A DNA stretch of 64,000 nt from Pedobacter cryoconitis (GTDB lineage Bacteria; Bacteroidota; Bacteroidia; Sphingobacteriales; Sphingobacteriaceae). How positions within the stretch are numbered: position 1 is the first letter of the stretch; the number at the start of each line of letters is the position of its first letter. Under the pieces are notes generated by a model that was given only the letters and a program-made list of their open reading frames with translations, had not been told where the DNA came from and did no database searches. The stretch lies in assembly GCF_003259615.1 (NCBI RefSeq), contig NZ_QLLR01000017.1, positions 54,362 through 118,361 of the forward strand, in the 5' to 3' direction. The position numbers were made by a program, and so were the translations under genes. Below, one piece after another: positions 36,298 to 44,025 of the stretch.

Positions 36298-36359
36298 GTA
36301 ATATCTTTTTTATCGCCCCTCTATCCTGAACAAGACGGACGTAGTTTAATGGTTATGAA

Positions 36360-37205
36360 TTAATAATCCCCTAATGTTTCTTTGTTCTGACTTAAAGCAG
36401 AAGCAAGCTGTTCATCATTAGGCGCAGTACCATGCCATTTATGTGAACCTACCATGAAATCTACACCATAACCCATTTGAGTGCTCATTAAGTTTAAGAT
36501 TGGTCTGCCTTTACCCGTAAGTGATTTAGCATATTCCAAAGCTTTAACAATATCTTCCATGTTATTTCCATTAGAAGTGATTACATGCCATCCGAAAGCT
36601 TCAAATTTAGTCTGTAAGTTCTCTAATGATAATATTTTCTCTGTAGGACCATCAATTTGTTGTCCGTTATAATCAATAGTAGAGATCAGGTTATCAACTT
36701 TATTGTGAGGAGCGAACATAATAGCTTCCCAGTTTTGTCCTTCCTGTAATTCACCATCACCATGTAAACTGAAGACTAAAGAATGATCTTTATTTAATTT
36801 TTTGGTTAAAGCTGCACCAATTGCAACCGACATACCCTGACCTAAAGATCCCGAAGCAATCCTGATACCAGGTAATCCTTCATGTGTAGTCGGGTGGCCC
36901 TGAACACGGGAGTTTAATTTTCTGAAAGTCGCTAATTCACTAACTTCGAAATAACCAGAACGGGCAAGCACGCTATAAAATACCGGAGAAATGTGACCAT
37001 TGGAAAGGAAGAATAAATCTTCGCCTGCACCATCCATTTTAAAATCTGTGGAGTGGTTCATGGTTTCAAAATATAAAGCTGTCAGGAACTCTGCACAACC
37101 AAGTGATCCACCCGGGTGTCCGGACTGGCAGCCATGTACCATTCTTACAATATCTCTTCGTACCTGAGAAACAATGTCCTCTAATTCATTGATTGTATGT
37201 TTCAT
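36360..37205 (-). CDS. Transketolase, N-terminal subunit
   Basis: The 281-residue protein holds the thiamine-diphosphate-binding half: GHPGGSLGCAEFLTALYF near residue 29, and the Mg/ThDP motif GDGELQEGQNWEA near 149. It ends cleanly after SHKWHGTAPNDEQ, where full-length transketolases continue into the second half, encoded 62 bases downstream. The promoter region carries a 28-bp palindrome over the -7 element. Confidence 0.93.
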   Translation of the reverse strand: MKHTINELEDIVSQVRRDIVRMVHGCQSGHPGGSLGCAEFLTALYFETMNHSTDFKMDGAGEDLFFLSNGHISPVFYSVLARSGYFEVSELATFRKLNSRVQGHPTTHEGLPGIRIASGSLGQGMSVAIGAALTKKLNKDHSLVFSLHGDGELQEGQNWEAIMFAPHNKVDNLISTIDYNGQQIDGPTEKILSLENLQTKFEAFGWHVITSNGNNMEDIVKALEYAKSLTGKGRPILNLMSTQMGYGVDFMVGSHKWHGTAPNDEQLASALSQNKETLGDY

Positions 37206-37328
37206 CTAATTTATTTATTGTCTTCTTTTGTCAGATCGAGCCTTTGAGGATTAAAATAAGTCTTGCCTTGCGGTTTTAACAGCTATTTTAATGCTATCGG
37301 GTTCATTTAAATTGGATTATTTATCTAT

Positions 37329-37356
37329 TGATAGCAAATATAGTTTATTGCTATCA
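37329..37356 (-). promoter_or_regulatory. Palindromic operator over the transketolase promoter
   Basis: TGATAGCAA (37329-37337) and TTGCTATCA (37348-37356) are perfect 9-bp inverted arms with a 10-base spacer. On the minus strand the palindrome contains TATATTTG (37342-37335), a perfect -7 element for the transketolase genes. A third half-site, TGCTATC, lies at 37292-37298. The geometry suits a dimeric repressor. Confidence 0.6.
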
Positions 37357-37449
37357 TTTATTATTTAATGTAAAAGGCCTGAAATACCATTTAGATGTGA
37401 TATTATGTATTTACAGCGTTTGAAAATTTTAAAATAAAACAGCCCCTGA

Positions 37450-37911
37450 TTATTTTAATAACTCCAGAATTTGTGCTGTTGAGTTCTTAGTATCAACTTT
37501 TTTAATGATATGTGCAATTACACCATTTTCATCAATTACAAAAGTAGTACGGTTGGTGCCCATATATTTTTTACCATACATGTTCTTTTCTCCCCATACA
37601 CCATACGCTTCTACAATCTTTTTATCAATATCGGCCAATAAGGTAAAAGGAAGACTATGTTTAGCCGCAAATTTCTGATGTGACTTCTCATCATCAACAC
37701 TTACACCCAGTACGACAATATCTTTCGCTGTTAATCCCTGGTAATTATCCCTGAAATCACAAGCCTCAGCAGTACAACCAGGAGTATCATCTTTCGGGTA
37801 AAAATATAAAACCACTTTTTTACCTGCAAACTGACCCAGAGAGACTGTATTCCCATCCTGATCTGCTGCGGTAAACTCAGGAGCTTTCTGACCTTCTTTT
37901 AATTCACTCAT
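37450..37911 (-). CDS. bcp: Thioredoxin-dependent thiol peroxidase (Bcp/PrxQ-type peroxiredoxin)
   Basis: The 153-residue protein reduces hydroperoxides with electrons from thioredoxin. The peroxidatic Cys46 in DDTPGCTAEACDFRD and a second Cys51 five residues later are the typical PrxQ pair. The C-terminal TNRTTFVIDENGVI segment also fits. It starts two bases before the M23 peptidase stop region on the same strand and is probably co-transcribed with it. Confidence 0.94.
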   Translation of the reverse strand: MSELKEGQKAPEFTAADQDGNTVSLGQFAGKKVVLYFYPKDDTPGCTAEACDFRDNYQGLTAKDIVVLGVSVDDEKSHQKFAAKHSLPFTLLADIDKKIVEAYGVWGEKNMYGKKYMGTNRTTFVIDENGVIAHIIKKVDTKNSTAQILELLK

Positions 37912-37913
37912 AA

Positions 37914-39635
37914 TTATTTTATAAAATTAATTGAATACGTTTTACTGTTTCCTTTCATGTCTTCCACAACCAATTTAAACTGATGTTTTCCAACTGCGGT
38001 ACGTTCATCAAAGGAGTGCCATAAGGTAGCAGTTTTGGTGTCAAATTCCATCAAAACCCAATTGCCATCAATATAGCCATTAAAGCTTTTAATACCTGAA
38101 AGGTTGTCACGGATTTTAAAAACCATTTTAGCTATGCCGCTCATATTTTTACCATCAGCAATGTTAACCGGGATAATTGAAGGAGGGATAGTATCAACAG
38201 CAATATAGAAACTGCCGAAGTTCCGGGGGGTAGCTTTTACATAACCATTCTCGAAAACTCCGCCTTGCGATGCACCACTAGTACTGACAATCACCGCTTT
38301 ATCTTTCAATGCACCTAAACGGGCATCTGCTTTAATCCATAAATCAAAACCAACATGCAAAGGGGTCAGGTTATTGTGAATTTGGTAAACTGGAGAATAA
38401 GCACCTTTTGCAGGCTCTGGCTTAACCTTATAAACTAAATTGAAATCATTATATAAAGTTCCTTTCGGTAAGACCACTTTAACACCATCCGCGGCAAATT
38501 CATTCTCTTTCGCATAAAAGAAAGGAATACCGTCCGGCTGGTCCGGCGTAGAAATCACAGTCTGCCCATCTGATTTTACGGTAAATGGCAAGATACTTTT
38601 ATTCCCTTTGGCATCTGTTACAATATATTTCAGTTCATGTACCTGCTGGTCCTTAAATTCAATCCGGCCACTGTTGACCAGGTTGCTGTAGATCTGCAAA
38701 GGATTTCCAGGATCTACAAAACTCTTCTGGATACTTCTTTTGGTTGTCATATAAGCCGGGTAATCGATATGCGAATTAATCGCCTTGCTGTTTTCAAAAG
38801 CAAACTTCTCTAAAGAAGATGTGAAAACAGTTTTGCCATCCACTTCCAGTTCAATAGAATATACGCCGTTAATACCTGAAGCGCCATTATGTCTGTCTGT
38901 AGCGGTAATGCCGAAGCCAACCTCACCACTGATATTGAGCGGCTCGGTTTTACCGATGCTATATTTCCCTGCTCCGCCAGTTACCTGGAAAAAAGTTTTG
39001 GGTGTATATTCATTGAAAGGCTTTTTATTCAGCTTATATAAGTACAAAGCATAAATAACCGGCGGAATATTATCTGGAATCTGAATCCCGAAAAGTTGCG
39101 GATTAATGGTGTTTTCTGTTTTGGAGTCCCTGATTTCAAAGTGAAGATGGGGGCCTCCCGAGCTGCCCCTGTTTCCTGAGTAGGCAATTATATCACCCTT
39201 ATGTACAGGAAATGATTCTGCCGCAGGAAATTCATCCAGCTCAAAAGTCTTTTTCTGATATTGCAAAGCCTTTACTGCTTCTGCAATTTTAGGTGCGAAA
39301 CGGGATATATGGCCATATACAGAAGTATAGCCATTCGGATGAACTAAATATATAGCCTGGCCGAACCCACTGTTCTGCACTCTCATTCTGGAAACATAAC
39401 CGTCTGCAATTGCGTGCACAGGATACCCTTCACGCTGATTGGTGCGGAAATCTATTCCCGAGTGAAAATGATTCCCTCTCAGCTCACCAAAAGACCCTGC
39501 CAATGCCGGGGGGACTATATCAAGCGGTGTGCGGAAGTCTACCAGCGGATATTTATTGTTACTAAAAATTTGTTGGGCCTGTGTGCTGATTGCAAATACA
39601 ACCAGAACCAGCAGGAATATACTTTTTTTGATCAT
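37914..39635 (-). CDS. M23 family metallopeptidase
   Basis: The 573-residue exported protein has a signal peptide ending near TQAQ (residue 21) and an N-terminal LytM-type domain: HFHSGIDFR with His58 and Asp62 as zinc ligands, and GGPHLHFEIRD supplying the HxH ligand. The C-terminal ~400 residues are beta-rich and of unknown fold, perhaps for wall or envelope binding. It should cut peptidoglycan peptides or act as an amidase activator. The zinc residues appear intact. Confidence 0.88.
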   Translation of the reverse strand: MIKKSIFLLVLVVFAISTQAQQIFSNNKYPLVDFRTPLDIVPPALAGSFGELRGNHFHSGIDFRTNQREGYPVHAIADGYVSRMRVQNSGFGQAIYLVHPNGYTSVYGHISRFAPKIAEAVKALQYQKKTFELDEFPAAESFPVHKGDIIAYSGNRGSSGGPHLHFEIRDSKTENTINPQLFGIQIPDNIPPVIYALYLYKLNKKPFNEYTPKTFFQVTGGAGKYSIGKTEPLNISGEVGFGITATDRHNGASGINGVYSIELEVDGKTVFTSSLEKFAFENSKAINSHIDYPAYMTTKRSIQKSFVDPGNPLQIYSNLVNSGRIEFKDQQVHELKYIVTDAKGNKSILPFTVKSDGQTVISTPDQPDGIPFFYAKENEFAADGVKVVLPKGTLYNDFNLVYKVKPEPAKGAYSPVYQIHNNLTPLHVGFDLWIKADARLGALKDKAVIVSTSGASQGGVFENGYVKATPRNFGSFYIAVDTIPPSIIPVNIADGKNMSGIAKMVFKIRDNLSGIKSFNGYIDGNWVLMEFDTKTATLWHSFDERTAVGKHQFKLVVEDMKGNSKTYSINFIK

Positions 39636-39640
39636 TAAAC

Positions 39641-40252
39641 TTATTTTATATCGAAATTCAGAAACTGTTCTTCACCCATCCATGCTTCCAGTTTGTCGCC
39701 CGGATGCACCTGGCCAACACCTTCAGGAGTTCCTGTGAAAATCAGATCTCCTTTTTTAAGCGTGATGTACTGTGAAACAAAAGAAATGATCTGATCAAAA
39801 GAGAACAGGATATTTTGTGTATTTCCAATCTGACGGCTCTCTCCGTTTACTTTCAGCTCAAAAGGTATCGCTTTAATATCAGCAAGCGCTGTTTTCTGAA
39901 TAAAATGACTCACAGCAGCCGAATTGTCAAAAGCCTTTGCCAGTTCCCACGGTAACCCTTTTTCTTTCAAAGCAGATTGAAGATCACGCGCTGTAAAATC
40001 AATGCCTAAACCAATTTCATCATAATAATTGGCTGCGAATTTCTCTGCAATATGTTTACCTTCTTTATTGATCTTCAAAACAACTTCCAGTTCATAATGT
40101 ACATCTGATGAGAATTCAGGAATATAAAAAGGTTTATTGTCTTTAAGCACGGCTGTTTCCGGCTTCATAAAGATCACAGGGCTTGATGGGAGCGGGTTAT
40201 TTAATTCTTTAGCGTGTGCAGCGTAGTTACGGCCAATAGCAATTATCTTCAT
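39641..40252 (-). CDS. Fumarylacetoacetate hydrolase (FAH) family protein
   Basis: The 203-residue protein has the FAH fold signatures: IGRNYAAHAKEL at the start, the metal-binding HYELEVVLKI near residue 51, LGIDFTARDLQ near 78 and the C-terminal GDLIFTGTPEGVG near 167. Such short members act as acylpyruvases or oxaloacetate decarboxylases; the substrate cannot be read from sequence. It begins five bases before the M23 peptidase gene on the same strand. Confidence 0.87.
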   Translation of the reverse strand: MKIIAIGRNYAAHAKELNNPLPSSPVIFMKPETAVLKDNKPFYIPEFSSDVHYELEVVLKINKEGKHIAEKFAANYYDEIGLGIDFTARDLQSALKEKGLPWELAKAFDNSAAVSHFIQKTALADIKAIPFELKVNGESRQIGNTQNILFSFDQIISFVSQYITLKKGDLIFTGTPEGVGQVHPGDKLEAWMGEEQFLNFDIK

Positions 40253-40379
40253 TCTGTTTCAGGTATATAAAAAACGTCTGTTATCTCACATGCAGCTTGC
40301 ATGATGCGTAAAAGTAAATTATATCCGGTAAAAAAAAGATTGATGCGTAAAATTAGCTGAGTTTAAACGGGTATTCAGC

Positions 40380-40898
40380 TTATAGAATAGAAATACGTTT
40401 CACGACAGTCTCTGAGCCGGCAACAAAACGAAGGAAATAGATCCCGCTGTTCAACCGGTTAGGGATGGTGAAAGTTTTAGTTTGTTCACCTGCAGACAGG
40501 CGCTCATTAGATAAAGTGACAACCTCATTGCCTAATAAATCCATGATCTTAATAGACAGGTTAGACTCACGTTCCAGACGGATCGTCAGATTAATCTGGT
40601 CATCAACCGGGTTAGGGTAAACTTTAAGGACTGAAAGAATTTTATCTGGTCTGCCGCTGGCTGATCTGCCGTGCGAAAGAAGGCTGTTATAAGGGCTTAA
40701 AGATGAACCAGGCAGGTAACTTGGCTTGTAAGAAGGGACATCACCTCTGATTTGAGGGGTCTTAACAATCCTTTTGTATTTGGAATTTGTACCGATACTA
40801 TCTGAACGCTGGGCAAAAACTGTTGATCCACAGCAGACACTGATGCAAAGTATGCAAATTATGTAAATCAGTGAGACCGTTTTAGTTTTTATATTCAT
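40380..40898 (-). CDS. T9SS type A sorting domain protein with almost no passenger
   Basis: The 172-residue protein has a signal peptide ending near VFAQ (residue 30), about 60 residues rich in Ser, Pro and Gly with no recognisable domain, and a type A T9SS C-terminal domain. The CTD runs from VYPNPVDDQINL (near 93) through DLLGNEVVTL and NSGIYFLRF to a basic end VVKRISIL. CTDs target cargo through the T9SS to the cell surface; here little more than the CTD is present. Confidence 0.85.
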   Translation of the reverse strand: MNIKTKTVSLIYIICILCISVCCGSTVFAQRSDSIGTNSKYKRIVKTPQIRGDVPSYKPSYLPGSSLSPYNSLLSHGRSASGRPDKILSVLKVYPNPVDDQINLTIRLERESNLSIKIMDLLGNEVVTLSNERLSAGEQTKTFTIPNRLNSGIYFLRFVAGSETVVKRISIL

Positions 40899-41396
40899 CT
40901 ATTGCAACAAAAGTAATGAATAATTCTACACAATAATTAATCTTTTTGTACTCAGGACAATATTTAACACATTTTAACAGTTGTCGATTATTCAATTGTT
41001 AAAATAGTGCCTTTTTTGGATAGAATAGCGGCTATTTAATTCTGTTGATTTATTTTTAAAGTTATTGTTAAATTTTCTATATTGCCACCTGATTTTTCCC
41101 TTAAATGGCTTTAGAATACTATAAATACAATTGTTAATTTCTATTCATGACTATTCTTTGCAGCATAATTACGTTGTTGAACAAGATATTTCTTTTTATT
41201 CAGGCTGTTCACCTGGAGTAAAAAAGCTTAATAGTATCTTTTTTATACAAAGTGGTGTGCTAAAATGACATTAAGTTGCATTTTAGTTTATAGTTATATA
41301 GCATTGCGCATTCGTCTTTCGGGGAACAGCCAAATGAATTTTAAATATACAGCTGGTCTGGAGAACAAAGGATTAAATCTGCTAAATCTAATACTT
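40899..41396. other. Intergenic region before the outer-membrane barrel gene
   Basis: About 500 AT-rich bases lie between divergent genes. On the minus strand TACTTTTG (40915-40908) is a -7 element ending nine bases before the T9SS protein ATG. TTTTAACA (40972-40979) and TGTTAAAA (40997-41004) form an 8-bp inverted repeat with a 17-base spacer, and more TGTTAA copies are scattered after it. No convincing promoter for the plus-strand gene was found. Confidence 0.45.
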
Positions 41397-42122
41397 ATGA
41401 AAAAAAAATGTTTACTCTTAGGTCTGGGCATAATTGCCGGGACGCTCACTTCACATGCCCAGTTCTCTATCGGACTGGAAGGTGGTTACAACAAAAACCA
41501 CATCATTACCAACATTGGCTTCAGGGCTTTTACCAAGTATGAACCGCTTGATGGATTTAACATCGGGATACCTGTTAAATATGACCTGAACAACTGGTTT
41601 GCCATACAAGCAGATCCGCAGTACATTCAAAAAAGCTATAAAATTGTGCGCAGCAGTTATTTCGAAGGAATTAACCATACGAACAAGAACAGCTACATTC
41701 AACTTCCTGTGATGGCACATTTCACGTTTGGCGGCCAGAAGCTGAAAGGGTTTCTAAACTTGGGTGGATATGCCGGCTATTGGTCTTCATCCCGTATTAA
41801 AGGCACTCAGATTAATACTTTTGCTAAAGAATATGATCTTCCAGATGGCACAGAAACCCCAAGTATTCTGGATGGTGAGCCGGGTTATAACTATAATGAG
41901 AAGTTTACTTTTGACAGCCGCCGTGACCGCAGAATAGAATTAGGCGTATTGGTGGGAACAGGGGTAAGTTATCAGCTTAAACCCAGGTATGAGATTTTTG
42001 CGGAAGCGAGATATTACCGCGGATTAACAGATCAGCAGAAAAACTACATGATCAACCAGATTCCACGTTACAACGATACCTATGTTATCCAGGTGGGTTG
42101 TATGTACCGTTTAGGCAAATAA
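41397..42122 (+). CDS. Outer-membrane beta-barrel protein (PorT/OmpW-like fold)
   Basis: The 241-residue protein has a signal peptide ending near SHAQ (residue 23) and a mature part of alternating hydrophobic strands such as FSIGLEGGYNKN, WFAIQADPQYIQKSY and YEIFAEARYYRGL, ending in an aromatic-rich strand VIQVGCMYRL. This is typical of small Bacteroidota outer-membrane barrels. The ATG at 41397 is chosen because the signal peptide begins there; an ATG at 41265 would add a long non-signal stretch. It is followed 24 bases later by an S41 protease gene. Confidence 0.75.
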   Translation: MKKKCLLLGLGIIAGTLTSHAQFSIGLEGGYNKNHIITNIGFRAFTKYEPLDGFNIGIPVKYDLNNWFAIQADPQYIQKSYKIVRSSYFEGINHTNKNSYIQLPVMAHFTFGGQKLKGFLNLGGYAGYWSSSRIKGTQINTFAKEYDLPDGTETPSILDGEPGYNYNEKFTFDSRRDRRIELGVLVGTGVSYQLKPRYEIFAEARYYRGLTDQQKNYMINQIPRYNDTYVIQVGCMYRLGK

Positions 42123-42146
42123 TTTATTCATCATTATTACATTTTT

Positions 42147-43361
42147 ATGAAATCAACCTATCTATTTTTATATAAAAATATGCTCCAGCTGATACTGGGT
42201 ATCTGCTTTGTGAGTGCACTGGCTTCCTGCCGTAAAGAGTCGCCTCAAATCAACCAGCCTGAACGTTATATTACAGGTAGTTTCAGTGAAGCTTTTGAGG
42301 CTTACTGGAATGGAATGAACAATAACTATATCTTTTGGGATACTGACCCTACAAACTGGGATGAAATCTACCGTAAATATCAGCCAATATTTGCAAAGAT
42401 GAATATCAACGATTCGACGGATGTCAGAAAATCTTATACTTATTTTAAAGAAATGACTTCTACTTTGATAGATTCACACTATGCTTTGAGAATTAACAGT
42501 AAGTATGTGAAAGATTCAGCAACTTATATCAGTCCGTCTGATGCAAGACATCAAAAGAGTCCTGATTACCACGGTAATATTAACCCTAACTTCTTTTACA
42601 GCACCATTCCTCCAAAATATCTGGATAAAGGATATGTTAAAGGAGTTGTTAATCTATCGGCTACAGACCAGTTCTTTGCTGTTGCAGGTAAGATTAAAGG
42701 CAATATCTTATATCTTCATTTTAACGAGTTCAGTTTAAATGTAATCAATGATTCGCCAACGCCTAACAATGCACAGAAAGCATTACAGTATTACTTTGAT
42801 CAGGTAAAAAAACCGGAAGGCTTAAAAGGGATAATTATTGATGTAAGAAGTAATGGTGGTGGTTATCTTTCTGATTTGGATTTGCTGGTGGGCGGTTTAA
42901 CGGATAAGGAGTTCCCTATCGGTGCTACCCGTTCAAAAATTGGAAACGGAAGATTGGATTATACGCCATGGATACCTGCAACAGTTCATCCGGGGAAAGA
43001 TGCGAAGTTATTTACTGCTCCGATTATTGTACTGGCTGATTTAAATTCAGTGAGTATGGCGGAAATGACGACAATGGCTTTAAAGGCGATGCCGGGCGGA
43101 AATGTGAAATTTGTAGGTGAGCGTACCTGGGGTGGTAATGGCCCTTTGTTAGCAAATAACGACTATTATAATAGTGGACAATTTAAGACCGGGTTCTTAA
43201 GTTTGGTTTATACTTCTTCAACGGCGTTACGTTATGTCGATGGAAAATTATACGAAGGAATTGGTTTCCCGCCAGATATAGAAGTTAAATATAATAAAGC
43301 TGCGCTGGATGCAGGTACTGATCCGCAATTGGAGAAAGCGATCAGCTTGATTCCACAGTAA
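42147..43361 (+). CDS. S41 family peptidase, lipoprotein
   Basis: The 404-residue protein has a lipoprotein signal ending LASC (Cys27), so it is probably anchored in the envelope. The C-terminal half matches tail-specific S41 proteases: GNILYLHFNEF, IIDVRSNGGGYLSDLDLLVGG, and a serine-containing NSVSMAEM at residues 300-307 followed by FVGERTWGGNGPL. The PDZ domain common in Ctp proteases is not obvious. It is co-oriented with and close to a barrel gene, suggesting a joint cell-surface role. Confidence 0.85.
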   Translation: MKSTYLFLYKNMLQLILGICFVSALASCRKESPQINQPERYITGSFSEAFEAYWNGMNNNYIFWDTDPTNWDEIYRKYQPIFAKMNINDSTDVRKSYTYFKEMTSTLIDSHYALRINSKYVKDSATYISPSDARHQKSPDYHGNINPNFFYSTIPPKYLDKGYVKGVVNLSATDQFFAVAGKIKGNILYLHFNEFSLNVINDSPTPNNAQKALQYYFDQVKKPEGLKGIIIDVRSNGGGYLSDLDLLVGGLTDKEFPIGATRSKIGNGRLDYTPWIPATVHPGKDAKLFTAPIIVLADLNSVSMAEMTTMALKAMPGGNVKFVGERTWGGNGPLLANNDYYNSGQFKTGFLSLVYTSSTALRYVDGKLYEGIGFPPDIEVKYNKAALDAGTDPQLEKAISLIPQ

Positions 43362-43377
43362 GAGATCTTAATTAATT

Positions 43378-43420
43378 AAAGCCGCCTTCTATGTTTGTGA
43401 AATAGGAAGGCGGCTTTTTT
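43378..43420 (+). terminator. Intrinsic terminator after the S41 peptidase gene
   Basis: An 11-bp GC-rich stem (43378-43388 with 43407-43417) is followed by T's. Confidence 0.88.
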
Positions 43421-43458
43421 GTGCCTGTTTATTTTCTTGTTGCCGGCTGTTTGGGGTA

Positions 43459-43758
43459 ATGACAAAGCTAATTACTCCCTGGTTAGTGGCTATAGCGAGT
43501 TCTTACAATAGATTAAATGCCATTTCGAGTAGTTATCCTGACAAGCAAATAGATCTTGCGAAAGTTTTATTCAGCCAGGGTAAAATGCCGCTTACTGCCA
43601 ATGTTCACGTAAGCATAGTTGAGAAAGGTTTAACTTTTAAATGGGATGCCAGCTTTACTGTAAAAGGTATACACCAAAATGATCAGGTTATGCTAATGGC
43701 TTATGATCCCGATAAAGCGGAATACGAAATTTCAGCTGAATGCTGGCAGGAGAAGTGA
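43459..43758 (+). pseudogene. DUF6266-like gene remnant
   Basis: The 99 residues resemble an internal part of the DUF6266 family (SYNRLNAISSSYPDKQIDLAKVLFSQGKMP, then LTFKWD and NDQVMLMAYDP). Full-length members are about twice this size, and both the N-terminal part and the C-terminus are missing. It stops with TGA exactly where a Fic-like fragment begins in the same frame. It looks like a decayed gene rather than a working protein; the family assignment is from memory of the pattern. Confidence 0.55.
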
Positions 43759-43974
43759 GGGGGAAATATTTTAAGACCTGAAAAATTAGTGGAAGCATTA
43801 TTTAGCCAGCCTTTTACCAAAATCAAACATTTTACTTCTGCTGGAGTATATGCAAAGAATACGGCAAGAAAATATTTGGAAACCTTAATAGAAATGGGAG
43901 TTCTGGAAAAAAGAGTTGTTCAGGGGAACAGCTATTACCTCAACCTTGAACTTTATCGAATTCTTTCTGAATAA
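43759..43974 (+). pseudogene. C-terminal fragment of a Fic-family protein
   Basis: Reading from the TGA before 43759, the frame gives ILRPEKLVEALFSQPF…KHF, then TARKYLETLIEMGVLEKRV and YYLNLELYRILSE. This is the winged-helix tail found at the end of many Fic AMP-transferase proteins. The Fic domain itself (HPFxxGNGR) is absent from the window. A GTG at 43789 could start a 61-residue product, but a remnant is more likely. Confidence 0.55.
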
Positions 43975-43976
43975 AA

Positions 43977-44009
43977 AAGCTCTGTTTGACTAATCCTCAA
44001 ACAGAGCTT
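43977..44009. terminator. Hairpin terminator between the Fic remnant and the APC transporter gene
   Basis: A perfect 13-bp stem (43977-43989 with 43997-44009) lies between convergent units. The run of A's before it and mixed T's after it suit termination of the minus-strand transporter gene. Confidence 0.75.
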
Positions 44010-44025
44010 ATAATATTTTGCTGAA

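Noticed and set aside
35341..37205. Frameshifted or broken transketolase
   Set aside because: The two halves split at the usual domain boundary and both are intact, so this is the known two-gene form.
41265..41396. N-terminal extension of the outer-membrane barrel protein
   Set aside because: It would place 44 residues before a clear signal peptide.
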